DNA from: Agriotes lineatus
Lineage: Eukaryota; Arthropoda; Insecta; Coleoptera; Elateridae
Length of the DNA: 64,000 bases
NCBI GenBank assembly: GCA_940337035.1
Contig: CALNHX010001062.1
Location: forward strand, 186,001 to 250,000
Reading direction: 5' to 3'
Position numbers and translations under genes: made by a program. Of the stretch, positions 23,725 through 34,627 are shown in pieces. A model generated the notes under the pieces. That model had not been told where the DNA came from, searched no databases, and saw nothing but the letters and a program-made list of their open reading frames with translations. The first letter of the stretch is position 1; each line of letters starts with the position of its first letter.

Positions 23725-23995
23725 TATATATGCCTCAACACGCTTGCCCAGAACGTATCGTGTGACTCACGCCCGACTCACTGAGCGTTCCAGCCGTGGC
23801 CCTTTAGCCTGTTTCTAGCAAATCTCAGGGCAAGTGTGCCAGTTTTCCAGGACTGATTCCGTGGTGCGATGCTCACCTTGGGTGGGTGTCGTAAAGTTGT
23901 TTTAATACCGTAACAAAAAGTAAAGTCCAGTTGTGCGTTTTACATAATTGCCTGTGTGCGGAGGCCAGCTGTAGTTAAATTGTCAGTATTCCGAA

Positions 23996-24235
23996 ATGCA
24001 GTTCCAGAGTAAATTGGACCTGAAGCTTAACCTGTTGCAAACCGACTTCGAAGCTGAGATTCAACAAGGTTGGGAGCTGCAAGAAGCGGAAAGCGAGGTA
24101 CAGGAGCTAGAGGAAGCTTGGTTCGTGATCCAGGGGCAGGCAGCAAAAGCTGAAACCTTTCCAGGAATTAAATACAGGCTTGGCATCCTTTCGCGAAGAC
24201 CGGAAGCGGAAGCAAATTCCTTGGAGGAAAAATAA
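23996..24235 (+). CDS. Acidic coiled-coil ORF, unrecognised
   Basis: 79 codons from ATG to TAA, rich in E, Q, L and A (FEAEIQQGWELQEAESEVQE), predicted by eye to form a coiled coil over residues 10-50. It starts 80 bp after the LTR element. It resembles the helical N-terminal part of some retroelement gag proteins, but no diagnostic motif is present. It could also be an exon of a gene split by the LTR element, with 16101-16256 upstream. Confidence 0.25.
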   Translation: MQFQSKLDLKLNLLQTDFEAEIQQGWELQEAESEVQELEEAWFVIQGQAAKAETFPGIKYRLGILSRRPEAEANSLEEK

Positions 24236-25190
24236 ATACGAGTATATTTTCGCAATACGCTAAATTTTCTGGATTTCGAACAGCTTTATTTGGGATTAAA
24301 TATTTTTAGGTTACTTGTTGTTCATTAGAATCGAGTTATACAATGGTTAAATGTATCAACAGCGTAAAAACCTAACCCTGCAGATACGAGTTTCAAATTG
24401 CTAGCCGGCGCATAGGTTTTAATAACTTGCAAATTAATAAAATATAGAAAGATCAGCATACCTTTACTGTAGTGAAACATAATTAAATAATATTTTTCCT
24501 ATAACACATGTTAAAGTGTGCTTTTATCAATTCAAAACAAAAGGTCAAGTTTAAATTAAATATTACAGCTGCCTATTATCGTAGCAACCCAATCTAGCTA
24601 CTGACATTTTGAAATGTGATTGACGGTCCTTACTTTCTTTTGAAATTGTTCAAGTTCTTGCTATAGAAAAAAACATGTATATACACGACGAATCATTAAC
24701 TCGACTTCGTCTCGACGTTAAACAATTCACACGTCGATAAAATTTAACTGTATGTCTTGTATAATAAATTACTATAATTAGCCACAGAGAGGGGCAATAA
24801 AATTTAAAGAAAGCTACTTGTGGGTGATCAATTTTTATTTATTTAATATAATACAAAAATAATATTTAACAATAATAAAAAGCAGTGTAAATAAAGACTG
24901 ATTAACATAATATAGTGCGATGAACTGCCTGTGTTATTTATTTTGGATACAAAATTAAATCATTTATAGTAGGGCAAACACCACAAAATTCTCAGGTTAT
25001 CTTTTTACTGTGCCAACTTTTACCTGTCAGTAATTTTAAGGAAAATCGACACTCATTAATGACCAATAGAAAAATTAGTTCACGAGCCGTAACGAAGACA
25101 ATAAAAAAATTTCTTGGAAATTTTTTATAGGTAGACCAACCTAACTGTGAGGGTCTGTGTCGTTACGATTTTCTTACCGAATCTGCATTC
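24236..25190. other. AT-rich spacer, no gene seen
   Basis: No supported gene. AGAGGGGCA at 24785 and its inverse at about 25395 could be ends of a decayed element, but the match is short. Confidence 0.25.
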
Positions 25191-25326
25191 GAGCATTAAT
25201 TCATATCCGGAAATTATTTTCGTGCATCCCAACAACGTCCTAATTTGCCCTCGCCTCCCGCTCGGGCAAATTAATACGACGTTGTTGGACCGCAGTCAAA
25301 AAAAATTCCGGAAAGAATTAATGCTC
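25191..25326. repeat. 136-bp fold-back hairpin
   Basis: Arms begin GAGCATTAATTC and meet around CTCGCCTCCCGCT. Matching blocks on both arms are GAGCATTAATTC, TCCGGAA, CCAACAACGTC and TAATTTGCCC, with small bulges. A MITE-like or snapback element. Confidence 0.75.
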
Positions 25327-27739
25327 TTATGAGATTATATGTGATAATTAAAAATGAAGTGTATTAATTAATGTTCAAATAAAATGGTTAACTGCCCCTC
25401 TTTATATTTTCTTGAACTGCAATAATATCTAGGCTAGCTCTCGGCAAAACACAAAACTTTTCTCAGGTGGGTTCAGAATATTAGTATATTCATAAATTAG
25501 TAGTTCATATGCGCGATTCTAGTTCATATTATTCATATTTTCTGAAATTGATATTTAACACAGAACGTTGTAAATGCAAACCATCGTTTATTTGAATAGA
25601 TTAACTCGTAAAATAAAGCAAGAAAACCTCAGGTAAATTGAGTTAATTATCGCGCTTGGCAACAAATTGTCACGAATTTGTTTATAGCTGTGACGTAGAT
25701 AGAAGCCAACCATTCACTTGTTTGGACTGCTTGAAAATCCGCCAATTTCGTAAAATCTGATAACGCCTTACTGATTATGAAAATAAAGGCGTAGCTAGAC
25801 TCTTGGAAATGCGATATGCTTTTTCTGCAGGCTTTATTCTCGGAGTTCGTCATCTTTCCCGACCTTTCAACACTCAATTATAGCTAGATCGTACCTTGGA
25901 AGTTTTGACCAAACTTGGACTGACGAAGGTGCAGGTGACGCCGTTAAAGTTTTGCTGTTGGAGCCGCTTCCCTGGTTGCAAATGCTGGATCGGGATGCAC
26001 TTGCAGGCCCCCTTGATGTGTTGGCGTGCAGACCTCTTGCTTCAGATGCTTAAATGGGCCGGAATTGATCTTCGGAAACCCTAGGTGTCCGCTGCCGTTG
26101 TCCCCTCGGAGGCGAATTGAAAAATTTACAAAAAGTTTATTGCGGAATTTGCCACAAACGTTCCCACAGATGCACGATCACTTTGATAATAAAACGGAAC
26201 ACTTTTTATGAGGGTAAAACAATTTTTATTTATTTAAAACATAAATTAAGGCAGCACAAATTTTGCCCCAAGCTTCAATAATTTAATTTCAATTGTTCTC
26301 CTTTATTATATCAATAAAATGGCATCATGTTGTTATGATAATGTGATCTTGTAATAGAATTATTTTTATTGCTTATAGCTAACATTGTCCTCTCTCGTTA
26401 CACACACAAGTTTTAGAAATCACTGCTCTGCTTTAGCACTTTATTTTTATTAATGCACAAGTATTTGAGTTCACAATTTTTACACGTCACTTGTTTTTCT
26501 TCGCTTCCGTTGCCTAATTCTGGACTGCTCTTTGAAATTTCTATTTTATCCTTGTCTTGCTTTCATCTACCTTTCAGATTGCTTGCCTTTTCACCCGTCT
26601 TTGCTTTTATTAATAAGTACGCTTATTTAGTATGCACGTACCAAACCTTTTGTGCCAATTAATTTCGTTTGGTCTAGCTTTAAATATGCACAAACCTATC
26701 ATTTTAATTATATTACTTTGTTCAAACTTCAAATTCAAACCCCCTGAAATATGCTTTGCTTCTGCGTGCCTCGATCCGTCTAATTACTGCTTTTTGCATC
26801 TCATTACCAATGCATTTAATAATTTTATTACTGTTTAAACTGCAGAATCATAAAATATCTTAACTCTGTGCTTTATTGACTTGGTTAAATACTTCGCACT
26901 GCAAACATAGAAAAATTGTGAGCTTAAAACCATTTCAATAGACAAGATAGATACACAATCTGAATAAAACTATATGTGTGGTCGTCTGCTGCCCCTATAA
27001 TGGCAATACTCGAAATCATAAATATCATAGCAGTTCTAGGGGGTTAATATTATCCAGTAAGTGGAAACGTTCTAAATGTGTGCAGTACATTATAAAAAAT
27101 TAAGTGCTAAATTGTTACAGACGACCAAATATGACAGAGGAAAGCGAAACTATATACAGTAATTTCTATACCACGATTTTAGCAAATAAAGTTAAAAAAT
27201 GCCTAAGGGAAAAAGGAATAAAACTTATTGTTGCAAAATTAGTCACAAAAAATACGTTCCAAACAAATTAACAATATTGACATATCAATACCGTCCAGTA
27301 AAGATATAAGTAGCTATAGAATAATAAAAAAATCTGCAACATTATCTTTAATTCCGTATTTAATGTGTTAATATATTAAAATAGAAAGCGTTACTAGACG
27401 TTATCAAATTTGGAAATTTACTGTAATAACTTATACATGCTTATACAGCATTGTTTTCCAACAAGTTACTGATTTCCTGAGTGTAATTCCATTTTTATAT
27501 TTATTTATTGATTTTTATCAAACGAGGCAACTTCGCAGAAGGCTCTCCAAAGATTTAATTCAACGTGACAAGCAATTTCTACAGCGCATCTGCAAAGTGG
27601 GTCATATAATTAAGCTAATAGCAGAGGCGCCCAGGATTCTAATTTTACTTGTGTTTGTATACCGTTCAATTAGCCAAGTTGGCCGCCAAGCTTTCAAAAT
27701 CAGTTATTACAGAGCGGCCATCGGAAGACGCATCCCACG
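25327..27739. other. Upstream region of pickpocket gene A
   Basis: No gene recognised. 26150-26970 shares ordered short blocks with 1240-2150 (see there). 27649-27739 is open in another frame but lies before the channel start codon. No convincing TATA box or initiator could be assigned. Confidence 0.3.
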
Positions 27740-29815
27740 ATGATCGAGGAAAAGCGCAGACAAGAACCGAGCTTCGTCAAAAACTTATATTACTATTTCA
27801 GCGAGTATTGTTCAAACACCAGCATACATGGATTAAAGTTCTTGGGTGAAAAGAAACGCAGCGCTTGTGAAAGGTACGTGCCCGGACAGTGTCTTCTCAG
27901 TATACAAAAATATTTTTAGAATTTGGTGGCTCATCTTTCTGGTTATATCGCTGTACTTCTGCGTAACTTCCATTATCAAAGCGTATCACAAGTGGGAGCT
28001 TTCGCCAGTGGTTGTGTCGTTTGCAACCAGCGAGACTCCAATTTGGAGAGTCCCTTTTCCTGCTGTCACAATCTGTCCGCAAGTGAAAGCCCATAAGAAT
28101 ATAGTTAATTTTACAGACTTGGTGCTGCTGCGGAGAAATGGACAAGAACTCAACGATGAACAGTAATGCCCAGTAGGCAGCCTTCACATTAAACAGTCCT
28201 AAACTGTAGTATTTTGTTTTTAGAACTAAGCAACTAGACTATATGTCCCTCATTTGTTCTAAGAAGTGGCGGTCTGTAGATGAAGCACTTGCAGGAAATA
28301 TAATTTCAGAAGAAGTTATTGATTTCCTTGTGAAGGTTTGTAGAGGCATCGATAAGTTTCCGTTAAAATACCTATAAAGACTTGTAGGTGCAACCAAGGT
28401 TTTACGATACGGTAGAAGAATGCTATTGGTCAGGAAAGACCTGCACAGAAGATACAAATAAAATATTTACCCCCATTTTAACCAAGGAAGGTATCTGCTT
28501 TTCGTTCAATTTATTAGATCGCAGTGAAATCTTCACCGACCAAGTAGCGTGGGTAATTTGAATGCTGTATTCAATTAAAAATGTATGCTCTATTTATTTT
28601 AGAATGGATTATTACAAAAAATACTCGGTCCCGCACCAACCACCTTCACAATGGTCCTTGGAAAAGGGCTATTTTGAAAACCAGGGCGTAGATACAATCC
28701 CCAGAAGAGCAGTAGTGGGAGGTGCTTCTGGAGGCCTTGATTTGACGTTATGGCTTGAGTCAGCTGATTTAGACTATATTTGTGCAGATGCTCTTCAGGG
28801 ATACAAAGTGAGATGTTTAAAAAAATAACACACATCCCACTTGTTGCAGTTTACAGGTTATTCTTCACAACCCAGCCCAAGTCCCTTACGTTAAACAGAG
28901 GTTCTTCAGAGTTGGTCTAAATCAGGACGTTACAGCTTCCGTGAAACCCATTATCATGACAACTTCGGAACGGTTGAAACATTACACCCCAAAGCAGAGA
29001 AAGTGCTTCTTTGAGGAAGAAAAAAAATTGAAGTTCTTCCGGTTCTACGATCAACAAAACTGCCTGCATGAGTGTTTGGCAAATTTTACCTACAATTATT
29101 GTGGTTGTGTTGGGTTCTTCATGCTTCGTGAGTAAACCTCTCAGGGGAGAAACATAATTAAATTTTTGCCGTTTAGGTGACAGATCAATGCCTATTTGTG
29201 GACCTGGAAAACATGACTGCATGGATGAAGCGAGTTGTAAGCGATTTTATAATTCTCAAATTTTCGTTTATCTGAATCACACCTTTTTTGTAGCAATGTT
29301 CCAGGCAGAAGAAGTAGCTTTTCGCATAAAATATCAACATGGGAAACGTATCCAAAGAAACAGCACCACTAGAAAACGCCAGAAGAACTGCAATTGCTTT
29401 CCAAATTGCAATTCTTTGAACTATGAGGCTGAAATTTCCCAAGCGCAATGGGACTGGCAAGAAAGGGCGAAACTGTTGGCAACATATAATCACGAACTGC
29501 CGGGAATGTATGGTATTTCACAAAAAATAGCTTCAAAAGTTAAATTTAACTTGTTGTAGTAATGAGTATTCAAGGCTGCAGGTTTTTTTCAAAGACATGC
29601 AGTTTATAACTTCAGAAAGAAACGAGCTCTACGGAGAAATGGACTTTCTGGCCAGTTGTGGGGGATTGTTGGGATTGTTTATTGGGTTCTCTTTTATATC
29701 TCTAGTTGAAATTGTATACTTTGTGAGCCTACGATTTATTTGTAACATTCGTAGGTATGGAAGTCAATACTGGTCTGGCGATAATGAACTGCTAGCAGTG
29801 AAAGTGGATGTTTAA
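27740..29815 (+). CDS. Pickpocket-type DEG/ENaC channel A
   Basis: Amiloride-sensitive-type sodium channel subunit of the insect pickpocket family, a plasma-membrane cation channel used in mechanical, osmotic or chemical sensing. Coding exons, all joining in phase: 27740-27873, 27920-28162, 28224-28335, 28388-28548, 28603-28807, 28857-29127, 29177-29236, 29294-29538, 29582-29815 (554 codons plus stop). Introns are 43-61 bp with GT/AG ends. The start is the first ATG after an in-frame stop near 27669. Residues 30-31 are the gating His-Gly; TM1 about 46-66; FPAVTIC at 91-97; the Cys-rich ectodomain has YDQQNCLHEC and CNCFPNC; TM2 about 503-527 with the G-F-S pore motif at 512-514. Compared with gene B it has a shorter N-terminus and one extra intron (28336-28387). 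Closest subtype by eye is ppk28-like, not certain. Confidence 0.94.
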
Positions 29816-29929
29816 ACTAATTTCAAAATGTTGTGAATTTTATTATACCGTAGTTTAGTCATCGCTTTTATTGTAATATTGCAATAATATTAGATGCAGC
29901 ACTCTAGTCAATATGTATAGAAAGCTAAT

Positions 29930-29935
29930 AATAAA
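29930..29935 (+). terminator. Polyadenylation signal of gene A
   Basis: AATAAA, 115 bp after the stop codon. Confidence 0.55.
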
Positions 29936-32827
29936 TAATAACTGTAATGTTCTCCTGATATTAACAATTTTGCAGACTTGGCATTCTTCTTGCATTGTAC
30001 CTAACGTACTGTTTGATTTGTTCCCGTTTTGGTGCCATATAGAAGAAGATTTATTTATATGGAATTAACAACCAAAAATATCTTCATCAAATCTGATAAA
30101 TCATAGAGACTCATTTAGGTATGTACTTATTCATCTGTAATTTAGTTCAGAGCTGCTGTCAGTCTCTGATTCTTGGTTAAATAAAATTATATCAAGCTTC
30201 GATATGCCATTATTGAGATAGATGAAGTCAACGTTTCACCTACTTTCATAAGCAGCTTCATCCTGAAGTGTAGTTTTTCCATCTCAACAGTGACACGGTT
30301 TAGTCCCGGAATTAATTCATTACGTAAAAATGAAAATTGGCTATCATATATTTAGAGCGAGTGAAGCTACCTTGTTAGAACTATTTGTCAAGCTTAGCTA
30401 TTTCCTCAGATTTTAGTATCTTTTCCGAATCATGTAGTAAAAGTTCGCAATTTAGTAATGTATTCAATATCTATTTCCCATACGAAAGTTGTTTCCGATT
30501 CATTTAAGTCCAAATCTTTAGCTTGGCAATGTTATTAAAACTTGACCTGCTGCAAGCAGTACAGTTTCTTTGTTCGCAAATTCTCAGTAAGCCGCTTGAC
30601 AAAGAACCTTTGTTCGGCCGTTGAATTCTGCATGAATGATGTCATCTAGCCATTATTACGTATTAAGTGGTTCTTGCCGCCGAACAGGCGGTTGTAATTT
30701 TACGTGTGAACCCCCTTGTTAAGTAAAATTGTTCCATCATTTCGATCCGCCATATTCTTAAACCTAAGAGTGGAACAAGGACGGAGCGTTGTTACGCGTT
30801 TGCGTCAACGGCAGTTGGATTTTGAATTTGTGACTTAAGCGTCACTTCCTACCGACACTTGAACTAGAACAAACGTATTTGATTTTAACCCCCGGTCCGC
30901 GTCGTTTTGCGACCGGGGGGGACTCTTGTAATTCCTCTTCAAGTAATGTGTTCCGTGAATTGTGCCTTTTGAGGACCTGTTGAACTTACCGGAGTGCCTT
31001 CTTAAGTGATGAAACTGTTTCGTTAAGTGAGAAATCCTTGGCGTTCTTCGTGCTGTAAACATTAACCGTTTGGGGTGCAGTTAAAGCAAGTTAAGTTAGT
31101 GTGGTCGAAAATTCTTTTCGTAGGGTTGCGAGACTCCAAAATTATCTCTGTCGCGGATTTTAACGAGCTCTTCATAGAACCAACGCTAATTTAAGTATGA
31201 CGTCGTGTCGTTTAAATCTCGCACGTTGCCCTGTGGTTCCTGTATTTAAAGTGTCATTACATCGTCTATTCACCCTTCGGGGGATTCTAATTCATCTGAC
31301 CAACCCCTTATCGCGTACACCATAGAGGTTGTGTTCTGCACCACGTCCACCCTTGTGATTTTGCCGTCGTTTCATTTCTTCAGGCACCTTGAGGCAGTTT
31401 GTTTGGAAAGGCGATTACACATACAGTGCCGCTCGTAATTATGCAGTCAGCTGATCTTCTTCAGGTAACAAGTTATTGTAAATTAATTTTACTGTGTATA
31501 ACAAAAAGTGATCGCTACGTCGTCGAGTGTTGAACAATTATTTGCTGTTTGCTAAATGTACCGAATTGTAACTCGCGGCAGTTTCACCCTTGAGCCATCC
31601 CAATGTATTTGCAGTCAAGTTTGTTGTGTGTCATTTAAGTTAACGTGTTCGAATTCTTAACCAACTAACCTCTTTGATTATCTTAAGTAGTCAATTTCAT
31701 ATTCATTGTCACCTACATATATTTTAGTTATCTCAATAGAGTTCATTGTCAAGTACTTATGTTTTTCATTTGTGTTCGTGACGTTTGCATGCGTTTTATG
31801 TGTACTGTTTCAGTTGTAAGGAGTTGAGCAGTTGCTGTATTAAGTTATTGTTGTAAGGTAAGTCGATACTGTATATAACTGGCCAACCGAACTCTGCCAA
31901 GGTAAAAGCAGCAAGGTGACTTTACTCACTTCCACTTTCAAGTAATTTCACCTGTGCTGCTGATGTTGTTTTTCCCGATTTAGTCAAGAAAGTGGTGGCG
32001 TACCTTTATTTAACATCATTTACCTCTCGTATCGGAGTACAGCCCTAACTCGAAGGTCGTAAAGAACCCGCCCACGCGGCTGAGTTTTTAACTGGAGCAA
32101 CCCTTCCTGTTGCCGCCATCTTAACAGGGTTGGGGCCTCGTATTCTTGGTTTATATCCCGATCATGTCGTCATTATTGTGTCGTGAATAACAAGTGCGGC
32201 TCTCAAGCGTATGATTTTATTTTGCACGCTTGAGGGGCTGGATGGTTATGTCGTTGTAACGTTTTCGTGCGGTAACGAACCGTGTGCGTTCATCACGTTC
32301 GATCATCACCGATCGAACTTACTTACTTCAAGTGTAATCATTCCATCCACTTCATAGTGCAACGATAAGCGTGTGTTGTGTAGTACCCCTGGCTAATTGG
32401 CTAAGGTGTCTGGCTAGATATCAAATTTCCGTTAGTCACGTAAGTTTGAATTTTACCGACTTCAGTTACATTACTAAGTGTTTCATTTGACTGATTCAGT
32501 CTTTTAAGCAACATAAAGATATTTTTATCTACCAATGATATATATTTAAAAGCGCAGCTGCGTGCGTGCGTCACGATAAATCGTCACCGATCGGACTTGC
32601 TTTATTAACGATCGAGCTTGCTTCTTTCACGGCCATCTAGCGACAAGTTCACACATTTTGCTGCTATAGGATGCTGAACAATTATAAAACGACAACGTAT
32701 TTATTTTAATACAAGAAGTGATACAAATAATCACTAAAGAGACTGAATAAGTTGTCATTTTAATGCGTATCCTGACCTCATAACGAGGGATGGTGCAGAG
32801 AGACTGGAAAAATAGCCGAACAGTAAG
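29936..32827. other. Non-coding tract, no gene seen
   Basis: From about 30640 to 32827 base composition becomes more balanced than the flanks, like the interior of the LARD-like element, but no LTR pair is visible. A strong stem (CCCCCGGTC at 30889 with GACCGGGGG at 30911) and a repeated CATCACCGATCG-like motif (about 32304 and 32587) are present. It may be a decayed non-coding retroelement. Confidence 0.3.
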
Positions 32828-34596
32828 TTAACACACCTCCAACTAGCTCAACGGGGCGGTGGTAAAAATAGCGGCAGTCGAAGGAGGAAAGGAGGCGTTA
32901 CCCTCTGCTAAACAGTTGATTAATCGGAGAACAATTTATTATAGTTATTATTTAGTACAGATTAACTTAGAACTAGAGAATATATACATATAACCCAGAA
33001 AAAGAAGATGGCGGATGGGTGTCCGTGGTCGGATGCTGGTGGGATCCTTCGGAGGCGGCGGCTAAAGGGCGCAGCGTCCTAGAAGCGGCTGGGGCTGCAG
33101 GAGCGGGCGCTGGTCTTCCACTCGGGGGCGGCGGCTGAAAAGGCTCGACGTCCGGGAAAGGCGTAGGCGGCGGGCGCAAACGATGACTGTCCTCTCGGGG
33201 GAGGCGGCTGAAGTGGCTCGACGTTCAAGTTCCTCAAAGACGGCAGGCGGCTGAGTCCAGCGTAGACGGCGGTGCTAAGTCCAACGGAGGTGATATGCTC
33301 TAAGTCCAGCGTGGGCGAGAGCTCCGTGAACGGCAGAGTCCAGAAGGGGCAGCTTTCCTGAATCGCCAGAGTCCGAATAGGCAGCTAGTCTGGGAGCAGC
33401 AGAGTCCAGAGAGGCGGCTAGTCCGTGAGCGGCAGTCCAAGCTAGGCAGCTTCCTTCGAGGTTGGCTGGAACTCCTGGAGGTGGCTGTTGATCCTTGGAT
33501 GGCTGCTTGTTCGACCCGCCGAAGCAGAGTGATTTCCTAAGGCCAGGGTGTCTCTATTTAAAGGGCCTGAACCCCGGGGTAGCTGCCTCCCTCGATGCTT
33601 ATTGGCCCGTGGCGTGAAGACAGATTTCTGGGGGCATTCATTTAGGCAATTGTGCAAGGCGTCATGCTAATTTCCCGGCGCGTCTAATTAGCGGTTTGAT
33701 TTTAGCTGCATCGTCTTGCCGGACAAAAAACTTAAATTTTGATACCCAACACGGCCTGATTGGGATAAATATAACTCGCCGCTTAATTACTCCGCGGCGA
33801 CTGTGTAATTTCCAAACGTATTTCCCTCCGCGGCCTGCTCATTCGCCAGATTCTGGGCTGGGCTGCCGTCCGTCGGCTTCCTTGTAAATATTGCGCAACC
33901 TTCGATTCCCAACACGTAGAGTTCAATTATTTGTACAGCCTTAATTAAAATAGATATTGCTATTTCTGAATATTCACTATTTTACCCTTGGCGCTTTTAA
34001 GGCTGATTTTGGCGATTGAAAAGCGTGCGGCCGTTAGGTCGATTGGGCTCCGGCCTTTTCAAGCCTTCATTATGCCAGCCAGTTAATTTATGGCCCCTGG
34101 TGATCGGTGTTTTGTACCTCCGTCGTCGTGGACCTGTTGACCATGCTTGCCTTCCCGAGTTCCGTGAATTATGTAGCTTAAGCTTTTGTTTCCCTGCTCT
34201 ATGGGATTTTTTGAGTAGTTTGTTCTGACGTTTTTGAAGGAGTCAACTGCTTGAGTTTTTAATGGACTTGTTTTATTACTTCCGTCCGCGCGCAAAGAGG
34301 AAACCCGGCTTTGTCCGGTTAAGGGCATCTTCAGCTTTATTACACTGGATACGGCGACTGCAGGGGCTCGAGAAATTTGTCATCTGTGCTTGTTATTTTA
34401 GAAATTATCAGCTCGCGTCAAACGGACTTCCGAACTCCCGTTTAACGGCGGTCGCTTGTCATAGAAAGGCGAGGCCCGAGAACGTTCGTTTCTTTAAGCT
34501 TTAGGGGCAATTTATGGCCCCCTCATAATTTTAACATCGATGCGAGTGTTTATGTGCCGGCTTAATTTTTAAATTCCGGCTGACGATCGTATCAAT
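32828..34596 (-). repeat. 3' LTR of Gypsy-like element
   Basis: 1769 bp. Contains a short version (about two units) of the GC-rich minisatellite and an AATAAA on the - strand at 32940-32935, about 110 bp from the LTR end, suiting an R-U5 boundary. Confidence 0.92.
33085..33245. repeat. GC-rich minisatellite, short allele
   Basis: About two units of a ~70-bp repeat with core CTCGGGGGCGGCGGCTGAA ... GCTCGACGTCCGGG. The 5' LTR holds a longer array. Confidence 0.8.
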
Positions 34597-34608
34597 CCCC
34601 CCTTTCTC
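34597..34608 (-). promoter_or_regulatory. Polypurine tract of Gypsy-like element
   Basis: GAGAAAGGGGGG on the - strand, immediately before the ATTGATAC start of the 3' LTR. Confidence 0.75.
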
Positions 34609-34627
34609 CGATGTTCTCGAGCCGCGC

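Larger units (their letters stand above)
16553..23915 (+). mobile_element. Non-coding LTR retrotransposon (LARD-like)
   Basis: Two long direct repeats starting TGTCAGGTCATTTTGG and ending TAATACCGTAACA enclose a 2.03-kb interior. A primer-binding-site-like sequence follows the left LTR and a purine tract precedes the right LTR, fixing + orientation. Flanks read AAAA on both sides, compatible with a 4-bp target duplication. No gag, protease, RT or integrase motif is visible in any frame, so the element must be mobilised in trans, as in large retrotransposon derivatives. Its 3' LTR contains a later 1487-bp mariner-type insertion. The two LTRs differ at roughly 20 positions by eye (about 1%), so insertion is fairly recent. 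Confidence 0.9.
20476..23915 (+). repeat. 3' LTR, interrupted by mariner-type element
   Basis: Same ends as the 5' LTR. Excluding the insertion 22238-23724 it is about 1.95 kb. It carries about 50 bp near 20729-20780 that the 5' LTR lacks, and a hairpin at 22182-22213 where the 5' LTR has unpaired sequence. Confidence 0.92.

Noticed and set aside
24780..25410. Possible transposon with AGAGGGGCA inverted ends
   Set aside because: Only about 9-10 bp match and no target-site duplication.
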